Positions 55,830-64,000 of a DNA stretch of 64,000 bases are shown here, piece by piece. This DNA is from Ceriagrion tenellum (lineage: Eukaryota > Arthropoda > Insecta > Odonata > Coenagrionidae), in NCBI GenBank assembly GCA_963169105.1, contig OY720636.1:144855941-144919940 (forward strand), written 5' to 3'. Position numbers and translations under genes: made by a program. Below the pieces are notes generated by a model. The model was not told where the DNA came from. It did no database searches and saw only the letters and a program-made list of their open reading frames with translations. How positions within the stretch are numbered: position 1 is the stretch's first letter; each line of letters opens with the position of its first letter.

Positions 55830-56613
55830 TGAAAAAGTTTGGGAAACAGTTGTGCAAATCAACGAATTTCGTGGATAATTTCAGGGTTGCATGGATATTG
55901 GCGTGGCCCCTGTTCTAATGCCCTGCAGATATGTACGCAATATTCTCGTACCGTTGTATGTGGAGGCGCACAACGTTCCGGTCATTGCCTTGAATTTCTT
56001 GTGTGCAACTGTTTTCAATTCAATGAAAATTGGACTGGTCATACAAGAAGGAACATGTTGACTTTCTCCTATACCTTGGGGGAGAGAGAGAAATTCCGCA
56101 TTTATTCGACAACATAAATTTTTCGAATAAAAGTCATTTCGAGAGATTTCCAACGATTTAGGGAATTTCTGACTAAATTTCTCAATTATGGTGAGACACA
56201 GCCTTATACTTTTCCAATCTTATACTATTCGTCTACTGAAATGAGAGTAAGACTAAGGAATCCACATTGAGCATCGTGGGCTATCCCTGGTGAAACAATC
56301 GCTGTTTCCGCTCTATTTCTATGATGAAGTTACGCGAGTAACTTGGTGCTTGCATTCATCGCTTATGGCGGTTGGCACTCTATCTCGCAACTAATTATTT
56401 TAATCTTATCGTACAGTATGATGTCGTGCAATATAATTGAGTGTGTGACCGTGTAAAATAGCCGATATGATGATTGAAAATGATGGCTGCGAGAATAAGA
56501 CGTTTGCCTAACTTGAGAAGATAATGGAGTAACGTAGATATACTCGGCAACGAAACACTCTCTTTTTCTGGTTGTAATTACCTCCAACTCGCGTCTACAC
56601 ATGCCTAACAACA
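55830..56613. other. Unassigned sequence
   Basis: Overlapping frames on both strands (about 55840-56150) match nothing known. Confidence 0.35.
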
Positions 56614-57160
56614 TTAAGGTACTTTGAGTGGTATATCATTTTACTCAGAAATCAATGAATTTGGTCTCATTCTTAAGAAGAATATCTCACACTTCAAATT
56701 ACACAAAAAAGTCAACCCCTTACTACATTACTTTCGGAGATATTTGCCAAAAAGTACCAGCCCTTTTACATGAGAAATGTTACATATATGTTCTACAGAG
56801 AAATATCATTGACAAAATGAGGTATTTTTAGAACTTAATTATCGTAATAAAACTAACAGCATGTAGTTTGTATGTTTTCTCAACTATATTTGAAAATTAA
56901 TCATATTGACACAGCAGTAGGTTCTTGGGTATCACCAAAAATCCTTCCATTTTGAAGGAGTTTCAATCGCACCATGTTAAAAAAATGAGTCAAGTTAGAG
57001 ACATATTTAGATATTTTCATTGAATTACTTCAAATTTCTGTCAGATAAAACTATATGATTGCACCATTAATAATGCAGTCTTTTATTGATGTGTCCTACA
57101 GCTGGTGAAATTAAAACGTATTATTCTTATATAATCTCTATTATGATTAGGGAACTATCT
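56614..57160. mobile_element. TTAA-ended TIR repeat, copy 3, left part (interrupted by element B)
   Basis: Begins TTAAGGTACTTTGAGTGG and follows copy 1 in reverse order to GGAACTATCT. The missing terminus is found at 59653-59676, on the other side of element B. Confidence 0.85.
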
Positions 57161-59652
57161 ATATGCTGAAAAATTGGTGAGTGTGTTCATGGAAAAAGGA
57201 TTGTTTGTGTCGAATACATGGTTTAAACATAAGAGAATATAATGTATACTTGGAAAAGGTGTGATTTTAAAAGCATGATTGATTTTATTGTGTATGATGA
57301 GAGATTGAGAGAGTTAGTGTGGGACACGCGAGTGATGAGGGGTGCTGAATCTGGAACAGAGCACTATTCGGTACTCTCCAAAGTGAATCTGGGTAGAAAG
57401 TGGGTACCAAGGAAGAATGTTGCGCGTAAGCAGTTGAGAGTAAAAGTGGAAAGGTTGCTAGACAGCGAGGTAAGAATGCGGTATGGTTGCATGCTTGAGT
57501 ATGCTCTATCGTTGAAACAGAGAGAATGGGACGAGCATATCAGAAACGAGAACTTAAATGATGCGTGGGAGTGTTTAAAAGGAGTGATTGTGGACTGTGC
57601 TGAAAGTATATGTGGAAAAGGAGTGGTAGGAAGAACGAAAGGTGATGCTTTGTGGAATGAAGAAGTGAAAATTGCAGTCAGAGAAAAGAAAGAGGCGTAC
57701 AAGGATATGATTCTGCCAAACCTGAGGAAGAGCATAATAAGGCATGTGAGATTTACAAAAAGAAAAAGAATGAATGCAAAATCGTTGAGAAAGAGAGCAA
57801 AGAAAGAATGCGTGCGGATGAAGCTAAAAAAAATGCAGAGTGATTTTGAAGGCAATGAAAATCTGTTTTGGAAGTGGGTAAAAAGTGGCTAAGGTTGGTG
57901 AAGGGAGGGGAATGAATGCGGTAAAGAACAAAAGTGGAGAGATCATGTGGGACGAGAGCAATATCAGGGACTACTGGAGGGAGTATTTTGAAGAATTGTA
58001 CAATAATGTTGCAGGCGTTGAGGATGAGCCTTGTGAAGTGGTATGTGAGAATGTGATGATGGAAAAGGATATCAGTGAGAAGGAGGTCACAATGGCTGTG
58101 AGAATATTGAAAAATCGGAAGGCTGCAGGCATAGATGGGATATCCAGTGAAATGTTGAAGTGTGGGTGTAAATTTCTAATTTGTAGGCTGCGTGAACTAT
58201 ACAATTAATGCTTACAGGTTTCAGTTGTTCCAGCGGATTTGAAGAATGCTCTCATTGTTCCGTTGTACAAAGGGAAGGGAGGAAAGACCGAATGTATTAA
58301 TTGTCGGGCCATTAGTTCAATGAGTATCCCGGGAAAAGTGTTCAGTAAAATATTAATCGAAAGAGTGAGGAATATTACTTCTAACAGAATGCGGAGTGTG
58401 CAGTGTGGGTTTATGCCTGGAGGAGGATGTAGTGACCAGCTTTTTGCACTTCAGCAAGTGATAGAAAAATGTATGAGTGTTCGAAAGAAAGTGTACTGTG
58501 TGTTTGTCGATTTAGAGAAGGCATATGACAGAGTAAATAGAAAGAAGTTGTGGAAGGTTTTGGGAGACTATGGAGTGAATGGGCTGTAATTGAATGTTAT
58601 GTTGGCAATGTATGACAATAGTAAGGTAAGTGTAAGAGTTAACGGGGTTCTGAGTGATTGGTTAGTAATTAATCGGGGTGTAAAGCAAGGATGCGTAATG
58701 TCTCCGTGGCTGTTAAATGTATTTATGGATAAATGTGTTAGAGACGCATGCAGTGAGAACGACGGTGTTTTGATTGTAAATGTTAACTTGCGAGTTCTTC
58801 TATATGCGGATGATGCTGTTTTGATCTCAGACAGTCATCAGGGATTACAGAAGCTCCTAGATAAGTTTTGTCAGTCAACGGAGAGAATGGAATTGAAGGT
58901 AAATGCGTGCAAGAATAAAGTAGTAGTTTGTGATAAGGAGAATGGGGAGAATAACTGTATGATGAGGGCGAATGGTGAAGAAATTGAACATGTGGATGAT
59001 TTTGTGTACTTAGGTAAGATGTATGCGAAAGATGGAAGAATAGATGAGGAGATAAAGAGACGAGCGAATGCTGGAAGGAAAGTGGTAGGTAGCATGTGGA
59101 GCATATCAATTGCCGTGTACATAAGTGTACTTCTTCCCAATTAGCTATATGGTAGTGAAACAGGATAGACATAAGAGTAGACTAAACGCCGTGGGTATGA
59201 GTTATCTGAGGAGTATTTGCGGCAAAAATAGGATGGATAGGGTCAGGAATGACTGGGTCATGAATGAATGTGGGTTAAATGCTCCAGTAAAGGACGAGTA
59301 TGAAAGGAGTGTGCTTCGTTGGTTTGGCCATGTTGAGAAAATGGATGAGAGTCGAATAACGAAACAGATATATGAGAGTAGTATGAATGGTGTGAGAGTT
59401 ATAGGTAGGCCGAGAAAGTAGTGTTGAATGTGGTTGAGGAAATTCTTACGAGGAGGAATATTAGGAGTTTTAAAAACAGGAGGGCATGTGTGAAACAGTG
59501 TATGGGGGTAAATGAGGCAAAAGAGGTTTGAAAGGATAGGTCAGTATGGAGGAAATTATTGATGCAGAGTTAGGTGTACAATTATGTATTAATGAGTGAA
59601 ACATTTGGACTGTGCCTGTCCCGGAAGGGAATGGCGTGATGGGTATGTATGT
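57161..59652 (+). mobile_element. RTE-like non-LTR retrotransposon B, best copy: endonuclease end, RT and C-terminus
   Basis: About 2.5 kb of a degenerate single-frame protein. It starts in the apurinic-type endonuclease (GLFVSNTWF, a frameshift at about 57240, MIDFIVYDERL, GTEHYSV). The linker is rich in Lys and Glu. The reverse transcriptase follows with ALIVPLYKGKG, QCGFMPGGG, FVDLEKAYDRV (motif A), a TAA at 58587, RGVKQGCVMSPWLLN (motif B) and LLYADDAVLI (motif C, intact). Then come LKVNACKNK and VDDFVYLGK. The C-terminus has LRSICGKNRMDRV, LRWFGHVEKMDESR and GRPRK. Stops or shifts near 57890, 58208, 59144 and 59421 make it inactive. The 3' tail is GGGTATGTATGT. It lies inside TIR-repeat copy 3. 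Confidence 0.92.
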
Positions 59653-59676
59653 AACTCTCCCGCTCAGACTACCTTC
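59653..59676. mobile_element. TTAA-ended TIR repeat, copy 3, right terminus
   Basis: AACTCTCCCGCTCAGACTAC matches the terminal GAGCTATCTCGCTCGGACTAC of the repeat. It begins with the imperfect duplication AACTCTCC, matching AACTATCT at 57153-57160. Confidence 0.75.
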
Positions 59677-60749
59677 AGCTCTCGTCACGAATATTCGTTT
59701 GCATTGTTTCTCTCTCTTCTATATCTCCTTTCAAATGGAATCCATCGCAGTCTCCCTAATTCCTACAGGGATTCTCCTGCTAAGCTGTGGAGCTGTCGCA
59801 GTTCTTTGTTTCCAATGTTTGACGTTTCCAATTCCGCGCAGCGTTTTGCCCTCCTTTCGCTCGCAATCATTTATCTGGGAACGAAGTTGACAGTATTTTA
59901 TGGCGATCCGTTATCGGGGCTTCCAAATTCCCAGTTTAATTCCAGTATCGATATTACATCTGACCTAAATTCGACCGACAAAACCCATCGCTTTACGGTG
60001 AAAACGATTGTGATTTAACCACTTGATTTGGATTCCCCTTCTGTTTTATTATTCAAGGTGGAATTTTTTCCCCAGTTCGAAAGCAGAAACGGTGACTGGG
60101 TACTATCGTCGAACTATCCTTTTTCTATTTTTATCATTTTTTTGTGATCGTAGGTCAAGGATTATCCGTATTATCCTCACACGGGATGTTCACGGAAAAT
60201 TTGACGGAAAATAATGACCGCCACTACTAATGGATATCACTGAAATTGTATTAGGTTTTTATTATTTGCAGAAATAATGCTCTCAGTTGCTGAGATAAAC
60301 ATTTATGCGGTGTAGTCATCGAGTTTTTAATTTTATTGCTACTCGCCATGTCTCATGTTTTTTTCAAGGTCTAGGTTATTTCTGAATATAATATAAGTAA
60401 ACATCCTCGGTTTTAAACATTGATAAAGTTTTTGTTCCTTTTGTTTGTTTTCGGTGGAATTACGATGCGGTTAGGTCCGACTTTGGTAGTGCTCACTTTA
60501 TGTGCTCACATTCCATGTATGTTCACTTTGCACCCAGATGCTTTTGTCTACTTTATTTGTGGTTCTATTCTTTGTGTCATTTGCGTGGCAAGCGCTGTGA
60601 CATTTATTGCTCATGAATAGTAATCAGCAAAAGTATTTCAGTTCATCTTGTTGCATTGCGCGCGTTGCATTGGTGGCGCGATTAATGCAAAAGATTGAGT
60701 GAAGCCGATCTCAATTGAAAATGATCTTTAATATAATCCGAGGTTCACA
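59677..60749. other. Unassigned sequence
   Basis: The frame at 60420-60620 is hydrophobic and has no supporting context. Nothing else was found. Confidence 0.35.
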
Positions 60750-61475
60750 TCTACATCTATATAATACCTTGAGAGCCGACACATGGGTGTGGGGCAGGGG
60801 GTATTAGGTCACCAGCCTTATAAATATTTAAGTCTCTGGGAGGTGAAATGGTGATGTGTATTATAGGAGTGTATTTATTGGAGCTCAGTTTATATTGTGG
60901 TCGCTTATTGTGCGCGGAAAGAACGAGTTTTTGTACCCATTTGTTCGGCAGTGTATCTCTTTTATTTTATCGCATCTGTTAGACCTAAAGATGCAGTGAA
61001 GAGTCATGATAATACTCTCTATGTCGCTCTGAAAAATATCAGTTCTGAATTTATCAAGCAACCGAAGCCTAGCATGTAGCCTCCGAGTCTCTGGGGGTAC
61101 CCACCTCAAGCTCTCTAAAAGTTGTGAGACACTCTATGCACCATCGTAGCAGTTTTTAACGAATCGCGCTGCTTTCCTTTGTGTTTTATTAATTTTTTTG
61201 GTTAATTCTTTATGCCCAGGGTCCCAAATACTCGCGGCTTATTCGAGGTGTAGCCTAACCAGAACGAAGTAGCATCTATCTTTGACTCGTTCATCCGAGG
61301 ACCTCCCTATTATACGCTTAACAAAACCTAGTTTCTTTATTGCTGTGCCTCATATGCTATGTATGTGTGTTCCCCACGATATATCAGAAGTTAAGGTAAT
61401 TCCAAGATATTTTACTGCATCCGAAGATTTTAACACATTAGTTGTTAGTGATCCAATTAAGCTCATAGCAGTGCA
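60750..61475 (-). mobile_element. Jockey/CR1-like element A, RT C-terminus through (GTAGAT)n tail
   Basis: On the minus strand the coding end runs from the region matching VKGLGITLTSDIS (about 61440) through a decayed RLHLE..ASIWDP and TQRKAARFVKNC, to RWVPPETRRLHARLRLLDKF and CRTNGYKNSFFPRTI (61109-60885). The 3' untranslated region and terminal box TCGGCTCTCAAGGTATTATA follow, ending in AGATGTAGATGTG. It is similar in extent to the copy at 17546 and belongs to the same family. Stops and shifts are present. Confidence 0.85.
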
Positions 61476-62834
61476 ATAATTTCTGCCAATGGGACTAGCT
61501 TCTTCCTTTTCGGCGTATTTTAGTCTTCGCTGGAAATTTCAATTATTTCCTTGACATTTGTGTCCGTGAAGGGAATTGTGGTGGCCATTAATCAGATGTC
61601 GTGCCCATCGAATCGCTGACTAACATCTGAACTAAAGGAAGATCTTAACTTATATAGTTGACGTTTATGGTCCCATTATATTTTACCAACGATTATTGGC
61701 GCGGCAGCATCTACATCTACTTCCATCATCAATCAAAGCGTGTGCAATATATGAATGTCACTACTATTGCAGGATGATTTTGGAAGAGATTGAACCACCT
61801 TAAAGACTCCCCGTACCCTAAAATATTGGTAAGAACATTGTTATACCTGCGAACTCCAGGTATTTGACAGCGTTTTCAGCAACTGATGGATTTCATCTGG
61901 AGTTCATTTTTTATTACGTATTACTTTCAGCAGTATCTCTTACGTATTCTTTTAATCCTGAGGACTCTTTTAGGGGTTTACTTAATAGTACGCGTGTAAT
62001 TTTGTTCGAAATTTTTATTTATAATTGACCAGTCTTGTTTTCAATTGTCTTTTTGTTTGGCTGTAAACCATAATTTTGAAGGTGGTAAAGAAATTAATGA
62101 ATTCTGAACAAACTTAACAGGTTTATTAATTGAGTTGAAGCTTAGTACATTACTCTATTACTTCCTGATATATTGTTTTCTAATCATCAGGTGTAATTGG
62201 GGTCGACTTATAGTATACGCGTACCTAAAATTCCGTGTCTTAATACTGGGAACAAAAATAACCATAAGTCCATTGTTGAAATATCGCATCCTGAGAATAT
62301 CTGTATTGCTGAGCTGAATACAGCCGCGTTAGAAACCCCATGGCCGAGAAATTGGGTAAAAGTGCTGCGTGGGAAGTGTCCTCAAAGTTATTACTCAGCT
62401 AACGGCACAACTGTCGTCAAATGGAAATTTGCGATACGGAAGAGGAATCAGTTTTACTGCTGCTACTTATGTCCCCGATATTATTGTATCTTCTTTAGAG
62501 TACCTCCGGTAGTTTTGCACATTTTTTAATTGTGACCTGAGTGGTACTTGTAAAATCGTACCAATGTATTCTCATGGTAATGATTGGGTTACTTTTCTGC
62601 AACGGATACAGTAATGTAATCCGTCGAGGAAAAAGATCCGAGGGATACATGCCTGACCGAGAATAAAAATTGACGGGGAGGAGAGTGAATTGAATGGAGA
62701 GGAATGAGAATGCGGGAGAGTGCGCCGCGGTTTGGATTCTCAATATTTGTGGTCCTCTCAGAAAGTGGCATCCGACTCGATGCGCCGGCCTCTCGGAAAC
62801 CAACCACCCCACCCTCCTCCCATATTCTATTTTT
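61476..62834. other. Unassigned sequence
   Basis: Short unrecognised frames, and one isolated CATCTACATCTACTTCC at about 61710 that resembles a family A tail. Confidence 0.35.
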
Positions 62835-62853
62835 CCCCCTCCCACCCCTCCCC
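62835..62853 (-). other. Strong G-quadruplex motif (C-rich on plus strand)
   Basis: The plus strand reads CCCCC-T-CCC-A-CCCC-T-CCCC, so the minus strand has four G runs of at least three separated by single-base loops. This is the most stable loop geometry. It lies in a C-rich stretch extending to about 62895. Confidence 0.8.
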
Positions 62854-62925
62854 TCACCAATCATTTCCCCACACTCCCCTTCTTATCTCCCATCATCCTC
62901 CTCTCTCGAACCACCAAACTGTGCC

Positions 62926-63487
62926 TTAAGGTAGTCCGAGCGAGATAGTACCCTAGTCATGAATGAGACCATATTCAAACTCTACGTTTTAATTTCACCA
63001 GCTATGGAACACGTCAGTTAAATATTGTATTATTAATGGTGCAATAATATAGTTTTATATGGCAGAAATTGCAAGTAATTAAGTGAAAATATCATAGTAA
63101 GTCTTTAACATATCTCATTTTTTTCACGTGATGCCTTAGAAATTCCTTCAAAACGGAAGGTTTTATGTGATATCCAAGAACCTACTGCGGTGACAATATG
63201 ATTAATTTTCACAAATAGATGAAAAATCACACCAACTACACATTGTAAGCTTTTTACGACATCTAAGTTTTAAAAATACATAATTTTGTGAATAATGTCT
63301 CTCTGGAGTACATATACGTACCATTTCCCATGTAAAAGGGCTGGTATTTTTTGGCAAATATCTCCGAAAGTAATGCAGTGAGGGGTTGATTTTGCTGTGT
63401 AATTAGATGGGTGAGATGTTTTTCTATAAAATGAGACCAAATTCATTGATTTCTAAGTAAAATGATATTTCACTCAAACTACCTTAA
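62926..63487. mobile_element. TTAA-ended TIR repeat, copy 4 (562 bp, both ends present)
   Basis: Begins TTAAGGTAGTCCGAGCGAGA and ends CACTCAAACTACCTTAA. It is colinear with copy 1. Both termini are preserved, which makes it, with copy 1, the reference for the family's length. Confidence 0.85.
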
Positions 63488-64000
63488 ATAAACCACAAAC
63501 TATACTTCGAGGACGGATGTTAATTTCAGTCTATATCCTATTTATCGCACAGATTGCTTTCAAAACTCATTCTAGGTTTACATCATTTCTAACTGCATTA
63601 GTAGTCCTTTCCGACTCTCTGAATTTATAATGTGATAATGAATGTAGTTCATCGTTGATTTATCAGCTATGAGATGTAATATTAGTATTGGGATAATGGA
63701 ATTTACTGTAATGTTTTTCTTTCTACCACATAAGCCTTGTAGCGATTAAGAACTTGCCTTATGTCGTGATTTGGTCATATGCCAAGTGTTTTTGTCCTTC
63801 AGGGGACATGCATCCAAGAGCAAAGAGTTTATTTTCATTTTTCTGATCGGATGTACGTGTCTTATCTGGGCGATGGAGAGGGTTGAGGAGGAAATAACTC
63901 CCCACACCCCAAAGTCCCTCTCTCCCCCTACTCCACCACTGCCACAATCCCCCCTCCTATTTCGGAGATTCTCCCCTTGGCCCCTCAATCGTCTGTGCAT
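63488..64000. other. Unassigned sequence
   Basis: AT-rich, with a C-rich stretch at about 63896-63985 that leaves frames open on the minus strand. No family was recognised. Confidence 0.35.

Noticed and set aside
57364..57855. 163-codon minus-strand frame opposite element B
   Set aside because: It is the shadow of the lysine/glutamate-rich linker of the retrotransposon on the plus strand; its composition (Phe, Ser, Leu) is what antisense of that linker gives.
60420..60620. Possible small membrane protein of 66 residues
   Set aside because: Hydrophobic frames are common in T-rich DNA; there is no promoter, splice or homology support.
1..64000. LTR retrotransposons, endogenous viral sequences, CRISPR arrays, rRNA or bacterial-type operons
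   Set aside because: No protease, integrase or gag-like frames, no regularly spaced repeats and no rRNA signatures were seen anywhere in the window.

Overview
The window reads as nuclear DNA of an arthropod, most likely an insect. It is AT-rich, has no bacterial-style gene packing, and is filled with eukaryotic transposable elements in every stage of decay. These include jockey/CR1-like and RTE-like non-LTR retrotransposons, an R2-like element, a tRNA-derived SINE, hAT, piggyBac and TA-flanked non-autonomous DNA transposons, and short palindromic insertions. The species cannot be named from sequence alone. I found no convincing intact host gene, rRNA, tRNA or CRISPR array. The window is either intergenic or part of a very large intron. 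Two plus-strand sites that look like recursive splice sites (9366/9367 and 13403/13404) would fit the intron reading.

Layout. 1-9.3 kb: a jockey-like tail, a (TA)38 microsatellite, an RTE-like element (C) interrupted by a second RTE-like element (B) with a clear 11-bp target duplication, and another jockey-like 3' end. 9.3-15.8 kb: the splice-like sites, a repeat (G) interrupted by a hAT MITE with an 8-bp duplication, and two CpG-rich patches. 15.9-24.4 kb: palindromic insertions, two adjacent jockey-like 3' ends, an unrecognised decayed coding segment, and a TTAA-flanked piggyBac-type MITE. 24.9-31.9 kb: a composite repeat, a second G copy carrying a perfect 90-bp-arm palindrome, and more non-LTR fragments. 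32.8-44.5 kb: a TA-flanked MITE, interleaved inverted repeats, the first two copies of a 560-bp TIR repeat, long-arm inverted repeats around a transposase-like remnant, and an RTE-like element (D) with a 12-bp duplication. 45-56 kb: SINE copies, a TA-flanked element with many subterminal motifs, and a truncated R2-like element. 56.6-63.5 kb: the best-preserved RTE-like copy (B), nested in a third TIR-repeat copy, then another jockey-like 3' end and a fourth TIR-repeat copy.

The most unusual signal is a set of six short palindromic structures (about 16.0, 18.5, 22.0, 29.1, 34.25 and 34.7-35.1 kb). Four are enclosed by 11-18 bp direct repeats that look like target-site duplications. Three carry a hammerhead-ribozyme-like core (CUGANGA, one extra nucleotide, a hairpin, GAAA) whose four preceding bases pair with the four bases after the short third stem. 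A fourth shows a decayed version. I infer a retroelement-derived family, possibly related to the terminal repeats of Penelope-like elements, but this has not been tested by any search.
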